Translations under genes and position numbers: made by a program | Shown: positions 52,615 through 60,502 of the stretch, one piece after another | Layout of the letters: each line of letters starts with the position of its first letter | How positions within the stretch are numbered: the stretch's first letter is position 1 | The notes under the pieces: model-generated | Databases searched by the model: none | What the model saw: only the letters and a program-made list of their open reading frames with translations | Told to the model about the DNA's origin: nothing | NCBI GenBank assembly: GCA_902388455.1 | Contig: CABMPD010000014.1 | Span: 1 to 64,000, forward strand | Length of the DNA stretch: 64,000 nt | Origin: an uncultured Alistipes sp. | Lineage (GTDB): Bacteria; Bacteroidota; Bacteroidia; Bacteroidales; UBA932 | Direction: 5' to 3'

Positions 52615-54630
52615 ATGAAACGGATTTTTACTGTATTGTCCTGCGTGCTTCTCGCCTCGGCGGCCCTGTCGGCCCAGACATGGAGGCAGTATGAGGCCGC
52701 AGCGGCTGACCAGGCCTATCTGAATGCTGACTGTGTGGTCCTGCTGGACAGCACTTCGGTCAGCGTGGAGCCCACAGGCCAGGGCTCATTTGCAGTGTGC
52801 AGGTCTTTCAAGGTACAGACGCCCAAGGGCGCTCTTGCCAACAGGATCATCAAGTACGATTATGACCCCCTCACTGCTTTCGCCGAGTTCAAGTATGTGA
52901 CAGTCTACCGTGCCGATGGAGAAGTCGAGCACCTGGATGTCGCCGAAGCCCTGGACTATGCGGCTCCGGCAAGGTCCATCTACTGGGGAGCCCGCCAGAT
53001 TATGATCGAGGTGGGAGCTCTCGAACCCGGTGACATAGTCGAGTACGAGATAGCCAAGAAGGGATTCACCTACGCTCTGCTGGCATCTGAGGCGGGCGGA
53101 GGTTCCGCTGCATCTGCCGTAGGATATGCCGGAGAGGCTTCGGCGGCTGACGGGGAGGACGATTCCCGTTTCATCCCCCCGATGCGCGGTCAGTTCTACG
53201 ACATCGTGCCTTTCTGGTGTGCGGATCCTACGGTACGCAAGGTGTACCGGGTGTCTTTCCCGATGGAGAAGGATGTGCAGTTCCAGTTCTATCAGGGCGA
53301 GTGCACATCTTCGATGAGGTTCGAGGACGGCCGCAAGGTCTATAAGTTCGCGGTGGATGACGTGATGCCGTTCGACCGCGAGCCCAATATGGTGGATCTC
53401 TTCGACGCAGCTCCCAAGCTGATGATGTCCACCACTCCCGAGTGGAAGGACAAGTCTTTATGGTTCAATAAGGTCAACGAGGACTACGGCAGCTTCGAGG
53501 CCTACGCTCCCGCCCAGAAGAAGGTGGACGAGCTGATCCGCGGCAAGGAGACCGAGATGGAGAAGATCGCCGTGCTGACCCACTGGGTGGCCGACAACAT
53601 CCGTTATGCGGGCATCACCATGGGCAAGGGCGAGGGCTATACCCTGCATAACACTGAGATGAACTACACCGACCGCTGCGGTGTCTGCAAGGATATTGCG
53701 GGAACTCTGATTTCCTTCCTGCGCATGGCCGGTTTCGAGGCCTATCCGGCTATGACCATGGCCGGCAGCCGTGTCGAGAGTATTCCGGCCGACCATTTCA
53801 ACCACTGCGTGGCTGTGGTCAAGCTCTCCAACGGTACTTATATCCCTCTCGATCCCACATGGGTGCCCTTCTGCCGCGAGCTCTGGAGCAGTGCCGAGCA
53901 GCAGCAGAACTATCTGCCGGGCATCCCCGAGGGATCCGACCTCTGTCTGACTCCCGTCTCCGCTCCGGAGAATCACTATGTGCGTATCAAGGCTGACAAC
54001 ACCCTGGATGAGAACGGAACGCTCAAAGGTACCTTTACCATCACCGCCGAGGGCCAGAGTGACCTGAATATCCGCCGTATCTTTACCACCGGCTTTCAGA
54101 GTGAGTGGCGCAATACTATGGAACGTCAGCTGCTGAACATCTCTCCCAAGGCCAGGCTCGTCAGCGTGGACTACGGCAGGAATCCCAAGGATTACCAGGC
54201 AGCGCCTATCAAGATTACGTTCCGGTATGAAATTCCGGATTATGCCCTTGTCGGTGAGGACGGTGTCATGCTCTTCCGTCCGCTGGTGATGAACAACCTC
54301 TACAACAGTGTCCGCTCATATCTGAGGATCAATACCTCGCTCGAGGAGCGCCGGTACGGTTTCAAGGACGGCTGCTCCCGCCTGATGGTGCTCGACGAGA
54401 GCATCAATCTGCCGGAGGGCTATGTCATGGTTACAGCGCCCAAGTCCGATGAGATGCAGGGCAGCGGTGCCGATTTCAGCGGCTCTCTAGTTCAGGACGG
54501 CAATGAGGTCGTGCTGCACAACACCCTGGCTCTCAAGAAGAGAGTCTACGAGGCTTCGGACTGGGACAGCTTCCGCAATGCTGTCAATGCCCACAAGGCA
54601 TACGGTGAATATGTTATAGTCAAAAAATAA
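52615..54630 (+). CDS. secreted DUF3857/transglutaminase-like protein
   Basis: A 671-residue exported protein. The signal peptide is about residues 1-20 (MKRIFTVLSCVLLASAALSA). The DUF3857 domain (about 55-235) has LANRIIKYDYDPLTAFAEFK, RADGEVEHLDVAEA and LEPGDIVEYEIAKKG. A transglutaminase-like core (about 310-420) has LTHWVADNIRYAGITMGKGE, DRCGVCKDIAGTLISFLRMA with the catalytic cysteine, NHCVAVVKL and PLDPTWVP completing the Cys-His-Asp triad. A DUF3858-like end follows. A periplasmic peptidase or crosslinker role is possible but unproven. The next gene begins 9 bases later. Confidence 0.85.
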   Translation: MKRIFTVLSCVLLASAALSAQTWRQYEAAAADQAYLNADCVVLLDSTSVSVEPTGQGSFAVCRSFKVQTPKGALANRIIKYDYDPLTAFAEFKYVTVYRADGEVEHLDVAEALDYAAPARSIYWGARQIMIEVGALEPGDIVEYEIAKKGFTYALLASEAGGGSAASAVGYAGEASAADGEDDSRFIPPMRGQFYDIVPFWCADPTVRKVYRVSFPMEKDVQFQFYQGECTSSMRFEDGRKVYKFAVDDVMPFDREPNMVDLFDAAPKLMMSTTPEWKDKSLWFNKVNEDYGSFEAYAPAQKKVDELIRGKETEMEKIAVLTHWVADNIRYAGITMGKGEGYTLHNTEMNYTDRCGVCKDIAGTLISFLRMAGFEAYPAMTMAGSRVESIPADHFNHCVAVVKLSNGTYIPLDPTWVPFCRELWSSAEQQQNYLPGIPEGSDLCLTPVSAPENHYVRIKADNTLDENGTLKGTFTITAEGQSDLNIRRIFTTGFQSEWRNTMERQLLNISPKARLVSVDYGRNPKDYQAAPIKITFRYEIPDYALVGEDGVMLFRPLVMNNLYNSVRSYLRINTSLEERRYGFKDGCSRLMVLDESINLPEGYVMVTAPKSDEMQGSGADFSGSLVQDGNEVVLHNTLALKKRVYEASDWDSFRNAVNAHKAYGEYVIVKK

Positions 54631-54639
54631 ATCCGGATT

Positions 54640-56238
54640 ATGAAAAATATTCTGACAAAAACAATAATGTCCGCCGCCCTTGTCTTCTCCGCGGCGCTTG
54701 TCTCCTTTGCGGCTCCCAAGAGTGAGGCGCAGTTCGACAGACTGATCAAGACCTATACCCTCAATCCCGACGGCAGTCAGGAACTCAGGGTGCAGAAGCA
54801 GCTGACTATCTACACTCATGCGGCCATGAACAGTCTCTACGGCGAGACCTTCATCGTCTACGACCCCTCCTATCAGCATCTGACAATCAACGAGTCCTAT
54901 ACAAGGCAGAAAGACGGCACAGTCGTGACTACCCCCGACAATGCATTTGTAGAGGTGCTGCCCTCCGCAGCGGCCGATGCACCGGCGTACAACGGCCTGA
55001 AGGAGATGGTGGTCGTGCATACCGGCCTGGAGCTGGGCGCCACCATTTATCTGGATTATACGATTACTACCGAGGCGGGAGCCCTGCCTGCTCTGGATAT
55101 TTTCGAACAGATAGAGGAGCTCTCTCCGATTAAGAATTATGTGCTGAGCGTCAGTGTCCCTGCCGGCACACCGCTGCACTATGAGCTGCTCAACGGCAGG
55201 ACGGCGCCCAGGATATCCGAGGCTGACGGGATGCAGACTGTCACCTGGACCTTGAAGAATGTCAGGCCCCGTCCACGTTCCCTGGCCGTGTCAGTCCCCG
55301 CCGGGAATGTGCAGGCCGTGGCCGTGACTACATTCCCTTCCCGCGAGGCTGCTCTGGAGGTTATCTCTTCCCAGGCCTACAGTCCCGAGGATGAGGCGGT
55401 GAAGTCCCTGCTTGACTCTTTCAACGAGGGTAAGGCCGACAGGCGTTCCGTGATGGACAAGATCAACGACTATGTGGTCTCCGAACTCGGCCTGAGCCGT
55501 CTCTCTCTTGTCCAGACCGGTTATAGGGTCCGTCCTGCAGCGGATGTGATCGGCAGTGCCTATGCCACCTCTATGGAGAAGGCCCTGCTGGCCGACGCGC
55601 TTATGAAGGCGGCCGGACAGGATTCGGAGATAAGCCTGGTATTTCCTCTTACCGAGGACAGGGCAGCTGCCGGACTGTCCTCGCTGATGGCTGTGTCGTC
55701 TTCCCCCGTATGCACTGACTGGCACTGCATTGACCTGATGAGCATAGGGGATTATGTGTCGGTATGCGGACTGGACGGCAAGGAGATGGACAGGGAGCAG
55801 GCACCGGCACTTCTGGAAAATGTGAGCACCATGAGCATCTCGGCTGCCGACGGAGAGGATCTCGGGAACGGATATTACTCCTTCGCATTCCCTGCCGGGG
55901 ACTCCCAGTGGCTCAGAAGGGAATATGCATCCACTACCGCCAATACGACCCGCAGCGTCAACCTGCTGCTGTCATATCTCCCCGAGGAGATTCTGACCTA
56001 TACTCTTGCCGTCGGAGAAGGTCTGGCGCCGGTGGTGATGCCCGGGGACAGGACTGTCTCCAATTCGGTGGGCACAGTGTCCGTAAAGACTGAACAGAAG
56101 GACGGCGCCACTGTGATAACCAAGCATCTGAAGCTCGGTGTCCAGCTCATCACGCCCGCTCTCTATCCCCAGTATTACCGGCTCATGAGCGAGTGGTACA
56201 CGATATGCACCTCTCCACTCATCTTCAAGGCCGAGTAG
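54640..56238 (+). CDS. secreted DUF3857 protein without transglutaminase triad
   Basis: A 532-residue exported protein related to its upstream neighbour. Residues 1-25 form the signal peptide (SAALVFSAALVSFAAPKS at its end). A DUF3857-type domain covers about 30-215 (YTLNPDGSQELRVQKQLTIY, YTRQKDGTVVTTPDNAFVEV, LELGATIYLDYTITTEAGAL). The part where a transglutaminase core would lie has neither the C-x-x-x-D region nor the H...D pair, so it is likely inactive or has another role. Its stop is one base before the start of the first DRTGG gene, which ties it to the hydrogenase island. Confidence 0.75.
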   Translation: MKNILTKTIMSAALVFSAALVSFAAPKSEAQFDRLIKTYTLNPDGSQELRVQKQLTIYTHAAMNSLYGETFIVYDPSYQHLTINESYTRQKDGTVVTTPDNAFVEVLPSAAADAPAYNGLKEMVVVHTGLELGATIYLDYTITTEAGALPALDIFEQIEELSPIKNYVLSVSVPAGTPLHYELLNGRTAPRISEADGMQTVTWTLKNVRPRPRSLAVSVPAGNVQAVAVTTFPSREAALEVISSQAYSPEDEAVKSLLDSFNEGKADRRSVMDKINDYVVSELGLSRLSLVQTGYRVRPAADVIGSAYATSMEKALLADALMKAAGQDSEISLVFPLTEDRAAAGLSSLMAVSSSPVCTDWHCIDLMSIGDYVSVCGLDGKEMDREQAPALLENVSTMSISAADGEDLGNGYYSFAFPAGDSQWLRREYASTTANTTRSVNLLLSYLPEEILTYTLAVGEGLAPVVMPGDRTVSNSVGTVSVKTEQKDGATVITKHLKLGVQLITPALYPQYYRLMSEWYTICTSPLIFKAE

Positions 56239-56239
56239 T

Positions 56240-56584
56240 ATGAGACTCAGGGATATAGCCGAGGCCGTGCAGGGTGAGGTGCTCTGCGGTCAGGACCGTC
56301 TGGACGAGAATGTGGACTACGCTTTCGCCTCGGACCTGATGAGCGATGTGCTGACCATCAAGACCGATGACTTTCTGCTGATTACCGGACTGGCTAACGT
56401 TCAGTCAGTCCGGACGGCAGAAATGTCGGACGTGGAATATATCCTCTTCGTGCGCGGCAAGTCCGTCACGGAGGAGATGACTGCCCTGGCCGAAGACAAC
56501 GGCATGGTAGTGATACGCACTGACTATTCGATGTTCAAGACTTCCGGTATACTTTACGGTGCCGGGCTCAAACCCGTGTACTGA
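56240..56584 (+). CDS. DRTGG-domain protein
   Basis: A 114-residue single-domain DRTGG protein. MRLRDIAEAVQGEVLCGQDR and VDYAFASDLMSDVLTIKTDD are the characteristic N-terminal half, then VVIRTDYSMFKTSGILYGAG. The domain is found in HPr kinase N-termini and next to CBS domains, and its ligand is not known. It starts 1 base after the DUF3857 gene and ends 1 base before the RsbW-like gene, so all are strongly coupled. A second DRTGG protein is found at 58378. Confidence 0.85.
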   Translation: MRLRDIAEAVQGEVLCGQDRLDENVDYAFASDLMSDVLTIKTDDFLLITGLANVQSVRTAEMSDVEYILFVRGKSVTEEMTALAEDNGMVVIRTDYSMFKTSGILYGAGLKPVY

Positions 56585-56585
56585 T

Positions 56586-56996
56586 ATGAGGCTGGAGTAC
56601 GACGTAGCGGCGGGCGACTTTACCCGCGCCGGCAACGCCTCATCGGCCATCAAGAAGGCTCTCAAGCAGCTGGGGGTGGCTCCCGCGGTGGTCAAGAGGG
56701 TGGTGGTCGCTGTATATGAGGCGGAGGTCAATATCGTGGCGCACTCCTATGGCGGGCATATTACCGCAGATATCGCTCCGGAAGGAATCAGCGTAGTCCT
56801 GGCTGATACCGGTCCGGGTATTCCCGACGTGCAGAAGGCGATGCAGAAGGGTTTCTCGACGGCCTCGAAGGAGGTGAGGGAGATGGGCTTCGGAGCCGGT
56901 ATGGGACTGCCTAATATTCAGGAGAATGCCGATGACCTTAAGATTGAAACCGAGGTGGGGAAGGGCACGACCCTGAGCATCTACATTAAGTTCTAA
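56586..56996 (+). CDS. RsbW-like anti-sigma ATPase / serine kinase
   Basis: A 136-residue HATPase_c protein of the anti-sigma regulatory type. MRLEYDVAAGDFTRAGNASS begins it, the N box is VVVAVYEAEVNIVAHSYGG, G1 is LADTGPGIPDV and G2 is FGAGMGLPNIQ. RsbW/SpoIIAB-type kinases bind a sigma factor or phosphorylate an anti-anti-sigma protein on serine. No sigma factor or STAS partner is nearby, so its target is open. ATG at 56586, one base after the DRTGG stop, is used. It precedes the sensory hydrogenase homologue by 12 bases. Confidence 0.85.
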   Translation: MRLEYDVAAGDFTRAGNASSAIKKALKQLGVAPAVVKRVVVAVYEAEVNIVAHSYGGHITADIAPEGISVVLADTGPGIPDVQKAMQKGFSTASKEVREMGFGAGMGLPNIQENADDLKIETEVGKGTTLSIYIKF

Positions 56997-57008
56997 ATTC
57001 TGACTTCT

Positions 57009-58373
57009 ATGGAACACAATACTTTCCATAAGGCACTGGAGATTCAGCCTGAGCTCTGTATCGGATGCTCGCACTGTATTAAGGTCTGTCCGACTGAGGC
57101 CCTGAGAGTCTCAGGCGGGAAGGCCTTGCTGTATGCGGACTGGTGTATCGACTGCGGCCGGTGTTTCAGGGTGTGTCCCAGCCGTGCCATCAGGGTGGTG
57201 GATGACGATTTCGACAGCATTTATTCCTATAAATACAGGGTGCTGCTGGTGCCGGCTGTTTTCTATGCTCAGTTCGAGAAAGGTATTCCCAGGAGGATTA
57301 TCAACGATATTCTCGGAGACATGGGCTTTTCCGAGGTGTGTACGGTGGAGCAGAGTGTGGATACACTTGTGGACGAGATCAATGATTACGTGCATAAGGC
57401 AGAGGACAAGCCGGTGATATCTTCTTTCTGTCCGGCGGTAATCCGTCTGATACAGGTCCGCTTCCCGTCGCTGATAGACCGGATAATGCTTCTGCTGCCT
57501 CCTATCGAGGTGACGGCTCAGTACTATGTCCGTAAATGGAAAATGAGCGGGGGAGGTCCTTCTGAACTGGGAGTTTTCTATCTGACGCCGTGCATAGCCA
57601 AGATTGCGGCGGTCAAGTCGCCGGTAGGCGGCTATAAATCGCCCATCAGCGGTGTCATTAACATGGATTATGTCTACAATAAGATTCTGCATGCCTATAA
57701 GAACAGGAAGTTTCCGGAGGAAGGCAGCGGTACCGAGGCTGTAAATGATGCTGTCTCGGCGAAGGGGCTGCTCTGGCCTCTTACAGGGGGTGAGGCTTCG
57801 CAAATAGAGGGGCGGGCACTCTCAATCGACGGGATGAACAATGTGATAGAATTCCTGGAAAAGCTTGAGGATGAGGAGATAGACGAGCCGATTGACTATC
57901 TGGAGCTGCGGGGGTGCCATGAGTCATGTCCCGGAGGCATACTGGTACAGGGCAACCGTTTCCTGGTGGCGGACAGTTTAAGGGAAGTGGCGGCGTCTAC
58001 CGCACCCTCGCACCGTCTGACGCAGGAGTACAAGCAGTTCTGCTCGGCATATATCAAGATGGATGCGGTGGAACCACGTTCCATGGTCAAGTATGACAGG
58101 GACATCAATGTGGCCATCAAGAAGATGGAGATGGCCGGGATGCTGCGTAAGATTCTGCCGGATATCGACTGCGGGGCCTGCGGTGCTCCCAGCTGTGAGG
58201 CTCTGGCAGCGGATATCGTAAGGGAGGATGCCTCGCTCAACAACTGTATCTTCATGCAGGCCCGTTTCGAGAAAGAGGGTTCGCTCCAGGTATCGGAGGC
58301 CATCGACCTGATGGAAAAGGTCTGGGGTAAGGACCGTTTCGTAAATAAGGAAAAATTAAAATCAGAAGAATAG
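57009..58373 (+). CDS. sensory-type [FeFe]-hydrogenase homologue (HydS/HfsB-like)
   Basis: A 454-residue iron-sulfur protein. An N-terminal 2[4Fe-4S] ferredoxin domain has C17-C20-C23-C27 and C46-C49-C52-C56. The H-cluster-like domain covers about 75-330: motif L1 reads SSFCPAV with F140-C141, motif L2 TPCIAK with C195, and motif L3 GCHESCPGG with C303 and C307. Four cluster ligands are kept, but the proton-relay cysteine is Phe and the L2 glutamate is absent. A C-terminal 4Fe-4S domain (PF04060-type) has D-C388-GAC391-GAPSC396 and C413. Group C/D hydrogenases with such changes are thought to be H2 sensors. It lies between an RsbW-like and a DRTGG gene. Confidence 0.82.
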   Translation: MEHNTFHKALEIQPELCIGCSHCIKVCPTEALRVSGGKALLYADWCIDCGRCFRVCPSRAIRVVDDDFDSIYSYKYRVLLVPAVFYAQFEKGIPRRIINDILGDMGFSEVCTVEQSVDTLVDEINDYVHKAEDKPVISSFCPAVIRLIQVRFPSLIDRIMLLLPPIEVTAQYYVRKWKMSGGGPSELGVFYLTPCIAKIAAVKSPVGGYKSPISGVINMDYVYNKILHAYKNRKFPEEGSGTEAVNDAVSAKGLLWPLTGGEASQIEGRALSIDGMNNVIEFLEKLEDEEIDEPIDYLELRGCHESCPGGILVQGNRFLVADSLREVAASTAPSHRLTQEYKQFCSAYIKMDAVEPRSMVKYDRDINVAIKKMEMAGMLRKILPDIDCGACGAPSCEALAADIVREDASLNNCIFMQARFEKEGSLQVSEAIDLMEKVWGKDRFVNKEKLKSEE

Positions 58374-58377
58374 AATC

Positions 58378-58716
58378 ATGACAGTAAGAGAAATCGCTGA
58401 TAAACTGAATCTGAAGGTGTTTTCCGGAGCCTCAGGCCTGGACCGGGAGGTGACCGGAGGATATGTGTCGGACCTGCTGTCCGATGTGATGGGCTTCGCC
58501 AAGGACGGCTCTGTCTGGGTAACCCTTCAGACCCACAAGAATGTCATGGCCATCGCCACTCTCAAGGAACTGGCGGCCGTGGTTATTGTCAAGGGCTTCG
58601 AGCCTGAGGAAGATGCGAAGGAGGTCTCCGAGGAGGAGGGTATTCCCATCCTCGGTTCCGGGGAACAGACTTTCGAGCTGGCCGGGCAGATCTATAACCT
58701 GTTGAGCCGGGGGTGA
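58378..58716 (+). CDS. DRTGG-domain protein (second copy)
   Basis: A 112-residue DRTGG protein. MTVREIADKLNLKVFSGASG, LDREVTGGYVSDLLSDVMGF (holding the D-R-x-x-T-G-G motif in full) and VVIVKGFEPEEDAKEV are visible. It is only distantly related to the copy at 56240. It starts 4 bases after the sensory hydrogenase gene, and the PHP gene follows after 4 bases. Such genes recur beside [FeFe]-hydrogenase operons in anaerobes; the function is unknown. Confidence 0.85.
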   Translation: MTVREIADKLNLKVFSGASGLDREVTGGYVSDLLSDVMGFAKDGSVWVTLQTHKNVMAIATLKELAAVVIVKGFEPEEDAKEVSEEEGIPILGSGEQTFELAGQIYNLLSRG

Positions 58717-58720
58717 GGCC

Positions 58721-59467
58721 ATGAACCGCTTCAGGGCCGATCTGCACAACCATACTCTGCTGTCTCCTTGCGGGGACATAGAGATGACGCCTGCATTCAT
58801 CGTGAGTACGGCTTTGAGAAAGGGGTATGACATAATCGGTATCACTGACCACAACACTACTCTCCAGGGACGGGAAATCCGAAGGATGGTCGGGGACGGA
58901 GAGCCTTATATCCTATGCGGAGTGGAGATTACCACGAAGGAGGAGGTGCACTGCCTGGCTTTTGCGGACAGCGGGGAAAGTCTGGACGCTCTCCAGAATT
59001 TCCTGGACGATAGCCTTCCGAAGATACCGAACGATGAGGAGGTATTCGGTTACCAGCTGGCCGTCAATGAGGCGGAGGAGGTAATCTACGAGGCCCCTTA
59101 CCTGCTGATATCCGCCATTGACCGGAGCATGGAGGAGGTGGCTGCGTTCGTGGCGTCGATAGGAGGAATTTTCATCCCGGCCCATATCGACAAGCCGCAG
59201 AACTCCGTGATCTCCCAGCTGGGATTCGTGCCTCCGGACCTGCCTTTCGACGCCCTGGAGATATCCGCCCGCTGCGACCTGGAGGGCCTGCTGGCCCGGA
59301 ATGCCTACCTTAAGAAGCGTGCTCCGGCATTTATTCGTTCCTCCGATGCCCATTATCCGGAGGATTTCTGCAGGGCCGTAACCTATTTCAATATGCCCTG
59401 CCGCTCTTTCGAGGAGATACGTATGGCCCTGCGCGGGGAAGAGGGACGGAGCGTGGCGCTGGAGTAA
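58721..59467 (+). CDS. PHP-domain metal-dependent phosphoesterase
   Basis: A 248-residue PHP-family protein. Metal-binding motifs are RADLHNHTLLSPCGD (H-x-H), IIGITDHNTTLQGR (D-H), ILCGVEITTKEEVHCLAF (E, H), FIPAHIDKP, and IRSSDAHYPED (D-x-H). All positions of a trinuclear metal site are kept, so it should be an active phosphatase or phosphodiesterase, perhaps on a nucleotide signal or 3',5'-bisphosphonucleotide. It lies inside the hydrogenase island between DRTGG and HATPase genes. Confidence 0.88.
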   Translation: MNRFRADLHNHTLLSPCGDIEMTPAFIVSTALRKGYDIIGITDHNTTLQGREIRRMVGDGEPYILCGVEITTKEEVHCLAFADSGESLDALQNFLDDSLPKIPNDEEVFGYQLAVNEAEEVIYEAPYLLISAIDRSMEEVAAFVASIGGIFIPAHIDKPQNSVISQLGFVPPDLPFDALEISARCDLEGLLARNAYLKKRAPAFIRSSDAHYPEDFCRAVTYFNMPCRSFEEIRMALRGEEGRSVALE

Positions 59468-59500
59468 ATTATTGTTTAACCATCATTATCGACCTGAGAG

Positions 59501-60046
59501 ATGAACGACCTTTCCATGCATATACTGGATATAATCCAGAATTCCATAAGCGCCGGTGCGACCCGTGTGACCCTGACCGTAGACGAGAATCCGGCCGCCG
59601 ACCTGCTTACCATTGTTATAGGAGACAACGGACGGGGGATGACTCCTGAGCAGGTGAGCCGCCTTTCCGACCCGTTCTTCACTTCCCGTACTACCCGAAA
59701 GGTGGGGATGGGCATACCTTTGCTCAAGCAGTCCGCGGAGCAGAGCGGGGGAGAGGTCAGGATAACCTCGGAACCCGGGCGGGGAACGGAGGTGACAGCG
59801 GTTTTCGGTTATTCCGATATCGATCGTCCGCCGCTCGGAGATGTGGCTAATGCTCTGATGATTACAGCCTCGTCCAACCCGCGGATGAACTTTCTTTTCA
59901 CCTATCGGTACAATGGGGAGGAGTATGCCCTGGATACTGCCGATGTGAAGGAAGTTTTCGGGGAAGATGCATTCGAAAATTTAACAATCGTAAAAAATAT
60001 TGAAGAAATGCTTAAAGAAAATATTGAGGAGGTTAGGAACTCTTAA
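59501..60046 (+). CDS. stand-alone HATPase (histidine-kinase-like ATPase)
   Basis: A 181-residue protein. The ATP-binding site is complete: MNDLSMHILDIIQNSISAGA (N box), IGDNGRGMTPEQ (G1), PFFTSRTTRKVGMGIPLLKQ (F and G2) and EPGRGTEVTAVF. There is no dimerisation/phospho-acceptor histidine domain. The C-terminal 70 residues form an additional alpha/beta part ending in a charged helix. It may act as a signalling kinase or a MutL-like switch on its neighbours. It follows the PHP gene after 33 bases; in related islands a NuoE-like hydC is often near here and is missing. Confidence 0.82.
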   Translation: MNDLSMHILDIIQNSISAGATRVTLTVDENPAADLLTIVIGDNGRGMTPEQVSRLSDPFFTSRTTRKVGMGIPLLKQSAEQSGGEVRITSEPGRGTEVTAVFGYSDIDRPPLGDVANALMITASSNPRMNFLFTYRYNGEEYALDTADVKEVFGEDAFENLTIVKNIEEMLKENIEEVRNS

Positions 60047-60055
60047 ATATTTTCA

Positions 60056-60063
60056 TAAATTTG
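60056..60063 (+). promoter_or_regulatory. -7 box TAAATTTG upstream of the hydrogenase structural genes
   Basis: TAAATTTG lies 34 bases before the ATG at 60098, in the largest gap of the island (51 bases). It may give separate transcription of the 2Fe-2S protein, hydB and hydA. Confidence 0.5.
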
Positions 60064-60097
60064 CATAACCCAACACTAAATTATTAACCAAAACTAT

Positions 60098-60496
60098 ATG
60101 AGTAAGATTAAGTCTCTTGACGAACTGCGTCAAATGAAGGCCAGACTGGAGAGTCAGATGGATATCCGGGAGAAGAGCAACAATCCCGAGAAACTCGTTC
60201 AGATCCGGGTAGCCATGGCCACTTGCGGCATCGCGGCGGGAGCTCGTGTGGTGATGAACGCCATTATCGAGCGTGTGGAGAGAGAAAAACTGCCGGTTAT
60301 TGTCACCCAGGGCGGATGCATGGGATACTGCTACGCCGAACCCACTATCGAAGTTAAGCGTCCGGGCGAGGAACCGGTCGTTTTCGGTCACGTCAACACC
60401 GACAAGGCCATGGAGATTCTGGACAAATATGTCCTCCACGGTGAACTTGTGGACGGTGTCATCCCTGTCAATTATCAAACAATCGAAAAAAATTAG
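60098..60496 (+). CDS. (2Fe-2S) ferredoxin-domain protein of the hydrogenase operon
   Basis: A 132-residue thioredoxin-fold ferredoxin. The N-terminal helical part (1-40) is followed by VRVAMATCGIAAGAR-type VQIRVAMATCGIAAGARVVM and TQGGCMGYCYAEPTIEVKRP. Three cysteines are seen (MATC, GGC, GYC); the second position of the usual C-x(4)-C pair is Gly. HydC of bifurcating hydrogenases is about 160 residues with four ligands, so this is not a normal HydC. Homologues are regularly placed just upstream of hydB. It is probably an electron-transfer or assembly subunit. hydB follows after 6 bases. Confidence 0.8.
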   Translation: MSKIKSLDELRQMKARLESQMDIREKSNNPEKLVQIRVAMATCGIAAGARVVMNAIIERVEREKLPVIVTQGGCMGYCYAEPTIEVKRPGEEPVVFGHVNTDKAMEILDKYVLHGELVDGVIPVNYQTIEKN

Positions 60497-60502
60497 CCTG
60501 CC

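Noticed and set aside
60098..60496. Naming the 132-residue ferredoxin hydC
   Set aside because: It is shorter than HydC and lacks the fourth cluster cysteine; its family regularly appears in addition to hydC.
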